The position numbers and the translations under genes are program-made. Below, piece after piece: positions 10,601 to 21,585 of a DNA stretch of 64,000 nucleotides (the stretch's first letter is position 1; each line of letters begins with the position of its first letter). A model generated the notes under the pieces. The model saw only the letters and a list, made by a program, of their open reading frames with translations. It was not told the origin of the DNA and searched no databases. Where the stretch lies: NCBI GenBank assembly GCA_951802195.1, contig OX637621.1, forward strand, positions 806,001 through 870,000, in the 5' to 3' direction. The DNA comes from Tausonia pullulans (taxonomy: Eukaryota; Basidiomycota; Tremellomycetes; Cystofilobasidiales; Mrakiaceae).

Positions 10601-13600
10601 GACTTCTCGCCAGACCTCTGCTGCAAACGCGTAGGGACCCAGAATGAGAGATCCCGCACGCAGAGCATTGCGTCCTCGTCGACCCTGGTGGTCGGCGCGG
10701 AGTCGACCGGTATTGAACGTGAAGCTGGCCGCCCGACCGCCGAGTGCCTCGAGGTACGAAGGCAAGGGGCTCGCCGGCTGAGGGACAGACCCAGCGGTTG
10801 GAGCAATGCCGAGCACTTTTGATAGGAGTCGGATCTCCGCGGGCGAGGAGGTATCGGCCCATTCAGAGGACCACTGCCGGAGGATGATATGGGGTGCTCT
10901 GAGTGGGAGATCTGACCCTCGAGGGATCGTCGGCAGCACCGGCGCAAAGGCGTCCGGCCCGAGGCAGCGGTACCGGTGACGCATCCGAGCCAGGAGTTGG
11001 GATCCGACGTCTTGCCTTGTCGTGTTGCTCTGAACAAGATACGAGCCTGGCCGAAGGCAGCTCGGCGAGGTCTCAATCCCCCGTCGGTCGGCTTGCTGGA
11101 GGATGGTCGTAAAGACATCCCTGACGCGCGCTTTCTCCCGACGGGACAGCTCGGAATGAACGCGGTCAAGCTCGCGGGACCAGGCGAGGGTCTCGTAGAG
11201 CGTCCCAATGATAAGTTCCGCAGCAAAGTCGACGAAGCGCAGCTCTGAGTCACCAAGCGAAAGGTACGCCGTCGTCTTAGCTGGGGTGGACGTGGCTGCC
11301 AAACGCAGTTCCTTGGTGACGAGCTGGAGATCCTGTTCGTTGGTCTGTGCGGCCAAATTTGCTAGCTGGGGATTGGCGGCTCTATCAAAGTCCGAGGCGT
11401 GGTGGACGCAGAGCGTGCCTGAGTCGACTCCCGCGGAGAGATGGCCCGTAAAACTATTGGGCGTACCCTTCGCGGGGTCGGCCTTGAGCGGTGTGTTCTG
11501 GGCAGCGAGCACGAAGCCATCAAGGTCAATTGCGATGATAGCATAGACGTCGGCGACCTGCGCCGCTGGGTTGTCCGAAACCACGAGGGCGAGTTCCTTT
11601 GCCTGATGCGGCTCGAGGACGCGCTGGACGCTCTTCAGTCGGATTGAATGGATTTTGAGATCGACGGCGAACGAAGGCGCAGTTCGAGAGAGCTTTTGAG
11701 AAGCGCGATCGATCTCGTCATCCAGGAGATCATCGAGCACCCTCTCAGGACTCGCCGGCTGTCGTACGAGAGTGCAAGGAGTCAGAATGGTGAATGAGGA
11801 GGGATGATTTTGGAGGAGAGTATCTGAGCTCACAGGTCCAGAGAGGCCGACGAGAAGCTGCTTAAGCGGGTTTAGACTGAGCGGCGTGAAAACTCCGCGC
11901 ATCTCCCGTCTCGTCTGGACTCGAATGACGAGCTCCGAGCGCTTGGAAGGGGTCAATATCTCATTCTGCTCAAGAGCAGCTTGACCTGCTCCAGGAGCGA
12001 CCTTTGGCGATGACGACGCCCCTTCAGGCTAAGGGGGAGAAAGTCAGCGCAGCAGCGGAGGAGAAATTCAGGGGAGCAGACGTACTTTGCCGGTCTTGAT
12101 GCTTGCAGGCCCGCACGAGACGTCCTCGCTTCGGGAGCGAACAGGAACTCGGAGGAGTTGGGACGCGAAGGGAGAATGCGGGAGAATCACCAATCTGGAT
12201 GAGATGCCCGCTGCTGCGAACAACCAAAAGGTGAACAGAGCTTCAAAGGAAGAAGAATGGGTATGACGGACGAACCAGTAGATCCTGATGCTACTGACGA
12301 GGCCAAGGAGCTGACGCTGCCCTCCTCGGAGAAATTGCTGTCATCTTCAGAGAAGCTGTGTGCCGCATCGAGGTCTGCAAAATCCTCAAACGCCGTCGCA
12401 AAAGAGCCGGCTCGCGAAAAGGAGTCGGAAGCAGGCCGTCTCGAGGAGGATCGATTGCTCAGGCTAGGAATAGATGGTAAGGTTAGCCGTTGAATTGAGC
12501 GGAAACAAAAAGCAAGAGACCCACCTGTCCGAAAATTCTTCGCTCTCTTCACTGGATGTGAACCCGCCCCTCTCCGCGAGAAGGTCGAATTCCGAGCTGA
12601 TGTCAGACTCAGTGGGCATTCGGGCCCACCTTGGCCGACTAGGACGCCGTGGAACAATCACAGGCGGAAGATAGAGGGACTCCTTGTGCGTTGCAGCAGC
12701 TGTGAGCGGACAGACGAAGGGATCAGATCAGACCATATCGCCGTCGAAGTTTCGACTCTGGTGCGTCCATCGTCAACCACTGACCTGTACCCATCCCTGG
12801 GTAGAGGTGGCTGATCCTGCCTGTGAGCTTGTCCTCGGCAAGCACAAAGGCCGCTTGCGCCTGCGCGCCCTCCTCCCACCCTGGCGGGGCCGAGTACGTG
12901 TCGAGATGAATGTCCCCAGAGAATGCGGTGACCTCCCACCAGTTCTCGCTCCGCGACGCGGGCTGGACTAAGACACGGACGTCAAACTGGGGGATCTCGA
13001 CGCTTGTCATGCTGCGATACTCAGCCGTCGCGAGGTCGTTCGTCTCGACCGTGGCACCGAACGGCAATTCGACGCTAAGCTCGGAGCCGTCTAGCGCTAT
13101 CTTGGCGTCGACAGCGACGACGGCAGCTCGGAAGAAAGTGACTGGGGTTGGTGTAACAAAATCAGGTGGATTCAGGCGGATTTGCAGAAAATTTGGACGA
13201 ACTATCAGGATCAACGGCCAGCTCCAAGGTCGACGGAGGTGAGTTGCTTTTGTCTGCGAACGTCACTGCGAAGGCCCGGACGGCATACTGCAGGCTGGCG
13301 AGAAGAGCAGGTGATAACCGAGCAGCAATGCGGCCGACTTCGACCTCCCAAACACATAAGTAGACGGCCGTCCGAGGCTGAGGCCCGAAGAGTCGGTTGC
13401 CCGTGAGTCGAAGACCGTCGATCATGAGAGCGAAAGGGCGACCGTTGTCGAAGGAGTCTGGGATGCACTGGTTCCGCTTTCCATCGTCCACCACGCCCGA
13501 CACAAGCCTGAGAGGCTGGAGGTCGAGAATAACCTCTGACGAAGAGGAAAGGTGACTTCAGCAATCGGGCTTCGAGAAGAAAAATGCTCTAACTCACCCA

Positions 13601-16600
13601 TGAAAAAGTCGTGAAGTCGCAGCGACACCTGGATCTCCGGCGTCGTCACGATAACTGCCCGTCGGAAGTCGTGCAATTCCTCTGAAAGCATGAGGGTTGC
13701 GTCCTGGATGACGAGATTGAGAATGACCTCAAAGACGTCGGCCTAGATGTCAAAAAAATTACGGCGAACGGGGTTCAACGTAGGCCGGCTAGCAGAGGCA
13801 TAGAGCAAGGAACACAAATGTACCTGCCCCGGGCGGTACTTCTCGTCGACAGGGTCGCCGATCGCCCGCTTGGCTTGCTTGGTCCGATACTCTTCCGTCG
13901 TCGAGAAGTTTGTGAAGGAGCCAAAATAGTTGTCACGAATACGGAGGAGATAACGGATGGCCCAACCGAGCGATTTGAAGCTGACTTGGCGAGCCTACAA
14001 TGTAGAGTGGGTCAGCACACCCATATGAGGTGATTGTGAGAGACAGCGGGCAATACGGCTAACCAGGATGTCGAGAGTCAGTGTCTCGACGTGGTCCGGG
14101 TGCGTTTCGGCGTAGAAGAGGTAGGTGCCATGGACAAGCAGGCTGCCGATGCGACCGAGCTGACCAATACGCGCAAGCGAGAAGGACGAGTGCGTGTTCC
14201 ATTCCGGAAGTGTTATGTCGACGCCAATATCCGGAGCGTCGACCAGAAGGGAGATAACCGACGTCTGCTGCTTGTACTGCGTCGAAGGGATATCGACCTT
14301 GGTGTTAAGTCGGCGGCCGGAGAGGATGAGGAAGACTGAGGAAAACGAAATGTTAACATGCGATCGGTAGATAAAATGAGCAGAGAAGCCGAATCGTCTG
14401 TGCACCATTGTCTTCGACGCGGGTTGGGGCCTTAGATCATGAAAAACCTATTGAGTGAGTAAACGGCGATTTCTTCAACGGTCAGGCTAAACTCACGTCG
14501 ATGATGTTGTGGTCGTTGAGGTTGAGGTGAAGCGCATAGTCGATGAGATCGAGCTTGAAACCGTAGACGTAGGGGACAAAGTGGTAGAAGTCGCTGCCGG
14601 GCCCAGACGTCCAGTCCTTGGCGAGATCGCTCAGCAGGGTGATATGGTCTCGAATGAGAAAGATCTTGGGGGACCTCAAGACGACCATGAACATCCACTT
14701 CCTCTGAGCGTTCCACTGGAGCGGGGACGGCATGTCGCACGTAATCTGTACGGTTGAGTACGTTAGATCAGCACAAGGGCCTAGACCCAACTCGGACGCA
14801 AAAAAGCAGGCCGTCTCACATTGGAGTGGCCCGCGTGGATAAAATCCTGGCTGGTCACACTGGACGAGACCGAGAGCTTGGTCAAGTCGACTTTGAGGCT
14901 CGACTTGTAGCCCTCGGGGCTCGCGACCAACGGCATGTTATACTCGATCCGTGACAAGGCGCCGACTTTCAAAGCGAGCCAACCAAAGCGTCGCTGGGAG
15001 TGCAGCTTAGATGACGAGCTCGAATCGTACTCCCAGTCCTGAGGCAGATAAAGAAGGGAATAAATAGTCAGAATTGCAGCGATGCCCCAGCGCCTCGCCT
15101 GCAGGAGGGCGGACCTGGGACGGCTCTCGGGTGGGAATCTCCATGGCGCCCTCGTCCTCGAAGACAATGTTGATTTTGAACGTGGTGTGGAGCCTCGGCT
15201 GGCCGGCGGTGAGCCGAGGTGTCTGCGTCGCATGAGAGAAGATAGCCGGGGTGAACGCCGTCTGGAGAGCGTCTCTGTGTGCGGTGCGACAAGATAAGCT
15301 GCCTCTTCGAGAAGATAGGATGCAGTGACCGCATCGCACCTCTGTCGATCCGCCCAAGGGCCGTACTCGATCTTCGCGCCTTTGAGCCGGATGCTCATGC
15401 GCCATTCGGGTGCTAGTCCGCCGTTGCCCACGTCATACGGCTCCTCGTCCGTCGAGAAAACTCTCGCGTTGGGCTGGACGAGTCCTACGAGCGGAATGTT
15501 CAATTAGCGCAGGCATCAGTTAGAAAACATGTAGCCGCAACTCACCTGCAACATCAGTCGCGTACTCGAGCGTGCACTCGTTCGCCTCGAGGATGTTGAG
15601 CTTTTTGGCGTATTCTTTCTCCTGTTTGGTTGGGAGCGCCCCGCTTCCTCCTGGCTTGAAGCGAGGCAGGCCCGCCCATGTCTGGAGGTACTCCTTCTCC
15701 GAAGGACGACCCTTGCCACCGCTGACCGAAAGGAAGGGGAAGCGCTTGACGAAGTCGCTCCAGGTCCCGGGCTTGAGCGATGAGAGTGTGGGTGGGGGGG
15801 CACCCGAGCTGCAAGGCGCCCGGCAAGCATGATCAGGGATCTAGTGCAGTGCTCTGGCATGACTTAAAATGGGACGTACGAAGTAGCCTCAGCGAGATTC
15901 TTGTACACCTCCCGGCCGTGGTCTAGGATGGGGCCCGCATAATCGTGGTTACTCCGAAAGACGAGCTTGGGTTTGTCCAGCCTGAAATGGTAGACTTCCT
16001 TGTAAGGATCTACGCGGTCTCGTGCCTGATGGAGCGTTCTCGGTCAGTCTGGACTTGAGGGGTACAGAAGGTGCACGCTCGCTCACCGCTTCAGCTGAGT
16101 ACGTCCCCTCGGCACCTTTGAACCCGAGGATCATGAGGCTCGGGGTGGCGTCGTTGCCAACAACGATGCTGCCAGTGATGATCTCCACCTCAAGGGGGAG
16201 GGCCTCGCGAAGCCAGTCGGTGGACACCGCTGTGGTCTCGACCGAGGGTGGCTCGAACGCGGCCGTCGGGATCGGCGGCTTGATATGCGCATTGTCAAAC
16301 GGCGCCGAGCGTTCATTGGAGCCTAGATCAATACATGACGAACGCAGATCAGCGCATGACAAAAATGAAGGAGGATGTCTCGCTCGCCCAGACGTACTGC
16401 GGCGATGGTCCTCGTCCGACCTGTGGCGCTCCTCGTGATGCCACGCCGAGCGCTTACGCGCCCCCGAGGTCTGCGAGTCCTGCGAGTCGTCCTCAGTCGC
16501 GGACATCTCCACCTGCTCTTCCATTCGGCGGATGATCTCGTTGTAGGCAGGGCTTCTGTTGTACAGGAACCATTCGAGGCCGTGGACACGGACGTGAATC

Positions 16601-17238
16601 CGACAGGGCAGCTCCTTCTTCTTCTTGCCTACTCGCACGTCGTCCTCAGTATTTATTGCAACCGGGATCAGAGACGGGTATACGCACCTGCGTTGCCTGT
16701 CCCGCCTGCGCCTTCTTCGAGGCCGGTCGTAAGCGTGGTGTCTCGGACGCGCCAGATCCAGTACCGCCAAGCGATGTGGCCGTGGAGGGCCCTAAGCGAC
16801 ATGTCGGCCGAGTGATAGCGCAAGTCCTTGAAGATAATATGCCCAGATAATGGCGAGATCTGCAGCGCGTCTGGAGGACACAGATCGCGAGGTGGATGAG
16901 CGAGCCGGCATCAGTGTCTCTCTTTCTCCAACGGTCCATACCGACCAGGGACTCGCTAGCCCACTCACCGAACTCGACCCATATCTTGTACCGCCTCCAC
17001 ATCCACTGGCGAAGGCCCCATCCTACCGCACTCCCAACGACGCGGCTCCACTGTCAAGTTTGTGATCCGAATAGAAGAAGGGCGGCGGAGGGAGCCGAGG
17101 AGTCAACGAGGAAGCACCGTGCATCGGAATAGAGCCAGGACTAACGAAAAAGAAAAAGAAGATGAGGACAACGACGATGACAAGAATCTCGCTGAGGAAG
17201 AGATAGTTGATGGGGCCGCTCGGCGACCGGTCTGCCAT
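4682..17238 (-). CDS. CSF1: Csf1/BLTP1-family bridge-like lipid transfer protein
   Basis: A giant multi-exon gene, probably around 3,500 residues. The family forms long hydrophobic grooves that carry lipids between membranes at contact sites and is anchored in the ER by an N-terminal helix. Here the ATG at 17238 (context CTTGCCACC) starts MADRSPSGPINYLFLSE followed by one membrane segment (ILVIVVVLIFFFFF). The next exons give VGSAVGWGLRQWMWRRYK and SGHIIFKDLRYHSADMSL, and then LPCRIHVRVHGLEWFLYNRS (about 16600), YGPWADRQR (about 15350) and LNLNDHNIID (about 14500). All match the fungal Csf1 pattern (yeast LPCKISVE, YGPWAQRQ, LNVNDHNIV). Near the 3' end REATPRFKWLQDQF matches the conserved ATPP tail. 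The stop is uncertain: a strong gtgagt donor overlaps a TGA at 4779-4781, and splicing over 61 nt adds LVFVYRKQLPKP and ends at 4682. I found no sign of a break. It shares a 460-bp divergent promoter with COG4. Confidence 0.9.
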
Positions 17239-17700
17239 GGTGGCAAGCAGGCGGGGAGACGGCGACGCGTCCAGTCGGGTGGGGGAGAGGGGGGAGGTCG
17301 GCCCGCTCCTCGCGCGCCGGGATCGCCTCTGTGAGTAGTAGTCGAGGTGGCTTGAGGTAAGACGTGAGCGGATGTGCAAACTTATATAAAGGGAGGCGAG
17401 AGCAGGGCGGATGAGTTGGAGGTTGACGGAAGTCAGCGTTCTCAGGAGAGGTAGGATGGCGGCTGGACCTTGCCTTCGTGCCGGAGTCCGTGCAGGCCAG
17501 GTCCACTCGACGCGACAGACGACGACCTCGACCACCTCATTTCCAACCCGCCCGCATTCGTCGCCTGCACACAGACGCTTATCTCCACAAGGTGATCAGT
17601 ATAGATCGTCACTGTCAATCTACTCGACGTGCCCTTTGACGCTCAACTCAAGCGCCAACCCAAGGCGCGATCGCTCACAACCGCCGGCCGCCTCGTCACC
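17239..17700. promoter_or_regulatory. Divergent promoter region between CSF1 and COG4
   Basis: These 462 bases separate the start codons of two genes transcribed away from each other, so both promoters and leaders must lie here. The overlapping open frames (17411-17971 + and others) have no domain. A possible TATA-like ttatataaagg lies at 17380-17393. No known binding site is recognised. Confidence 0.5.
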
Positions 17701-20700
17701 ATGCCGTCGACTGCCCTTGCTCCCTTCCTCCCGACGGCTTCCCCGTTCCCAACGCCTCAGCCAGAAGCCTCATCCTCTCGCCCGCATCCGCGAACCCTCC
17801 TCTCGTCGGAGCTTCTCCCGCATCTCTCGACACTGCAGTCCCTCGAGTCGGCCCTCTCCCAAGACTTGCACGCGCTCCTCTCGGACCGGACCGCTATCGA
17901 GTCCGCCCACACACGTTTGCACCAACTTCTGCCCCGTATCGAGCTCGTCGAGAGCGAGGTCAATGGCGTAAACGGAACGGGCGATGACGCGGGGCTTGTC
18001 CAGCGGATTGGAAAGGTCAACGAGATCGCCGAGCGCATCGGCGGCAAGGTCCGCGACCTCGATCTCGAACTTCTTCGGGTGAAGGAAGCAAGCGAGCGCC
18101 TGAACGAGGTCATGGAGCTAAAAGTGCGTGGGTCGAACGAAAGAGCCCGGCAAGGGTGGCTGGGGCTGTTGAAGATGGTGCCTTGCTGACGACCGTCGCA
18201 GGCTTCGCTCGAGACGCTCCGGTCTTCGATTCGGTCCAAGGACTGGGAGACGGCAGCGAGGGCATGCAAGAGGGCCATGAGCATTCCTCAGGACATCATT
18301 GAGGGCGGTTTCGCCTCTCGCGTTGTAGTAAGTCCCTGTAGCCAGCGCGTCGTTTCCCCACCTTTGGCGCGTCGCTCGACTGATGGACATCCTCGCTGGC
18401 TCCGTCCTTTCCCTCCCAGCCGACAGCAGACGATCCATCGCCGCCATCGCAAGCACTTCAGGCCCTTCGTTCTGAGCTACTCTCGGTCTTTCAGAGCAAT
18501 TTTAGCATCGCTGCTACAGCTCGCGACGAAGTTGCCACCAGTCGCTTCTTCCGGCTATGGCCCGAGATTGGAGCAGAAGTGTGTGATGCGCGCCAGCGTC
18601 CTTACTTCTTCGCTGACAAACGTTGACTATTTCGTTCCCTGAAGTCTGAGGGTCTTCAGGCGTACGGCGACTTTGTCGTCAGTCTCGTTCGCGGGCGCAA
18701 TATGTCGGTCGGCAAGAGTGAGTAATGAACACCAGCGTCTTGCATGGCGTCGCAACTGAACAGCCTCTTGCTCTCCCCCAGCGTCTTCTCCACTCTACTA
18801 TATCACCCATCTTACCGCTCTCTTCGAATCCATTGGGCTCATCGTCGACCAGCACCAGCCAGTCGTTGAAAAGTACTACGGCCCCGGTCGGATGCAGGCT
18901 GTCGTCGGCCGCCTGCAGGAAGAGGGCGACCGCGTGCTTGAAGGTCTAGTTTCGGGCTGGGAGGAGGAGCGCAGGGTTGCCCGAACAGTGAGCCAGGCAC
19001 CACCTCGGGCGCGGCGAGCGAGGCCATATCTGAAAAAGTTCTTCTTCTCCTCTTACCAGCTCCTCACAACTCAGATCTCGCCTGTTTCAAAGGCTCTCTC
19101 GCCACCGGCTCCTTTGCCTTCCTCCCTGTCGAGCGCCAATCTTTCTTCATTGCCGAGCGCGGCATCTAGCCTGCTCAACACGTACTCGGCCGCCCGGCGG
19201 GCTGGGCCGGCTCCCGTTGTCCCTTCGCCTTTCGCCGAGGAGGATACTGGGCCGGACCCTCGCGAGATCGACAAAGTTCTCGTCGAACTGACGGCCATGG
19301 CGGGCCGATGGGGTTTATACCGTCGGTTCCTCTGGGGTCGACTGCAGGTTCGTCACGATGTTGTCATGCTCACGGCCGGATCCGGTTGTTACATTGATCC
19401 TTTTCCTTCCTTCCGTGACAGGAAGTCCCGCCTTCCCCACCGCCGGGAAGTCCGCTCCCGCCTCCTCGAGGCTTCGAGCCCAAAGAGGGCGAGTCAGCCA
19501 AAGAGGACCCCGTTGATATAGTCGAGCAGAGCCTGTCGATGTCCATCATTCAGACCGCACTCCGGAAGTACTATGAGCCGATGGAGATTTGGTACCTGCG
19601 GACAAGCATCGACAAGGCATGTCGTCTTAATTGGCGTCAGAGGGATTCTGCAACTTACATTCAACTTGTTCCCACAGGCATTGCGTCTCGACACGCCAGA
19701 CACCACCTCCAGGCCGCATCTCTCCTCCGCACCGGACGATACCTTCTATCTGCTCAAAGTTGTTCTCTATCGGCTTGTCACCTCGTCATCCCTTCCGACA
19801 CTCCAGCGCATGATCGCGCTCGTTTCGGAGGCTATCGAGACGGATTACTTAGGAGGGATCAAGCGCAAGATGGACGGCGTCTACACGGGTGTTCGGAACG
19901 CCGGCGCGGCGCTCGCGACTCAGGGTGGACAGAACAAGGGCGGAGAGGCCGAACGCATGGAGAGGGAGATGCGGGGAAGCTTTGTGGTGATTAGCTCTCT
20001 AGCCGGCCGAAAAGCAAGCCCGGCCTTCTTACTGACTAGTCAGTACAGATTTACGCGAACGACTTGGATGTTTCAGCGGAGCACATGAACCGCCTTATGG
20101 ACGAGATCCTCACGAGCGATGTCATCGGCCAGGCCTTCCTTTCCGAGGAAGTCGATCGCGCACGCCAGGAGATCAAATCGCTGTCCTCTCTCTCGGACAA
20201 GTGTAAGAGCACTCTGAAGGTCCGTCTACGCCGAGTCACAACAGCGGCAACTTGCTCGGCTGACCCCCATCTTCTCAGACGAGCATCGACCAGCTTTTCA
20301 ACCAACTAGTCCGGCCTCGGATCCGCCCTTTCCTCGATGAGTGCTACAAGGGTGTGACGTACAACTTGGACGAGGACTCATACGCCGAGGCCGACTTCCA
20401 GGACACAGTGCGGAAGCGCTTCGTTCGCAGCTGGAACAACCTCGTCGACGGCTATCGGGTCTCTTTTTCCGACGCGAACTACTCGATGTTCTTCGCTATG
20501 ACGGTTGACGTGCTCGTCCGCCCGTGGGAGAAGCTGCTGCTCAGCATGAAATTCACCGAGGTACATCATATCTAGACTCCATAAGAAGAAAAACTCTCTT
20601 TCTGACTAAATTTCCCCCCGTTCTATCAGTTGGGTGCCCTGCGGCTCGACCGTGACATTCGCTCCATTGCCAACTTCCTTTCGACCCAGACCTCGTTTGG

Positions 20701-20854
20701 CGGCTCACGGGAAAAGTTCATCCGACTTCAGCAGATCTCGACGGTCCTTAATCTCGGTCCGGATGAGGATCCCAAGGAGTTCTACAGCCAGTCGGGCATG
20801 CCGTGGCGGCTGAGCAGGACCGAGTACGATGGAGTCTGTGCTCTGAGGATATGA
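17701..20854 (+). CDS. COG4: Conserved oligomeric Golgi complex subunit 4
   Basis: COG4 is part of the lobe A tether that captures retrograde vesicles at the Golgi. Spliced exons give a continuous match: VNEIAERIGGKVRDLDLE followed by ELKASLETLRSSIRSKDWE, then RFFRLWPEIGAE, SEGLQAYGDFV, a long exon with YYITHLTALFESIGLIVDQH, then DPREIDKVLVELTAMAGRW, and near the end LGALRLDRDIRSIANFLS and MPWRLSRTEYDGVCALRI. These follow the animal and yeast COG4 order (for example DPRELDPILTEVT, WRLTPAEVRQVLALRI). About ten short introns are present. I chose ATG 17701 because of its CACCATG context; an in-frame ATG at 17629 would add 24 residues. The frame stops right after ALRI, so the last ten or so residues known from animals are absent, which may be normal for fungi. 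Confidence 0.9.
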
Positions 20855-21585
20855 TGGATGACGGACGATCAATGCGTGCTTTCTTTCTCTCGTTCCTCCA
20901 TCGCCCGAACTGCCGACTCGGCCGATACTCGCCAGGAGAAGCTGGGTCGCTCTCGGCAAGAATACTCACCACCAGATCTCCAAAATCGCGCAAACGTGCA
21001 GAAATATGGGATGACACGAAGAACGGGTGAAGCTCCTTCGTAACTGGGATAGAGAGATAGTCCGAACGGGGCTCCGCGATAAAGGGCTGGAAGACAGGCT
21101 GGCCGTCACTCCGAACTCCTTCGGTTCCGAGTCCTCGGCCCGAGAGGCAGGAAGGGAGTGGTGTTGTGTGTAACGAAGAGCAGCCCTTCTGTCGCTGAAG
21201 TTCGTATATCTGACGGATATCTGACGGTTGAGCTCTTCGCATCATCTCAGAAGTTCGATCTTGGACACCACAGGACTCGAGAGGGAGAGACTCGCTGGCG
21301 CTGCAGGATCGGCATTCCCTTGTCAAGCTGACGACGACGGGCTTTCTTGCCAAGAAATCTCGGTCGCTCATGCTGTTTCACATATATCTTCCCTTAATTT
21401 ATCAGATCTGTCTTTTTCCGGACCGCTCGCTTCCCTCCAACGTCCATCCTCCCTCTCAGTTTTTTCCTCTCTTCGCCGAGTGAGCTCCCTCCTCCCCGCT
21501 GCTGCACGCCTGACTGCCTGCCAGCAGCGCGCTGTCAGCCTGCAGCTGACCGTCCGCCGTGACCCATCCTCTTCAGGATAGAGCC
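20855..21585. promoter_or_regulatory. COG4 3' end and promoter of the siderophore transporter
   Basis: No supported gene lies here. The segment includes a perfect 11-bp tandem repeat ATATCTGACGG at 21206-21227, a CGATAA at 21077-21082 and the ATCTGATAA element listed separately. From about 21420 on it is C/T-rich, as other leaders in this window are. Confidence 0.5.
21399..21407 (-). promoter_or_regulatory. ATCTGATAA iron-type GATA site
   Basis: The + strand reads TTATCAGAT, i.e. ATCTGATAA on the other strand. This is an exact match to ATCWGATAA, the element bound by the fungal iron-sensing GATA repressors (Urbs1, SreA, Fep1). It lies about 180 bp upstream of the start codon of a siderophore-iron transporter, the classic target of these repressors. 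Iron control is therefore inferred; binding is not shown. Confidence 0.6.

Noticed and set aside
17023-17535. N-terminal extension of Csf1 upstream of 17238
   Set aside because: The frame is open but runs through leader-like sequence; the Met at 17238 has strong context and directly precedes the conserved membrane anchor.
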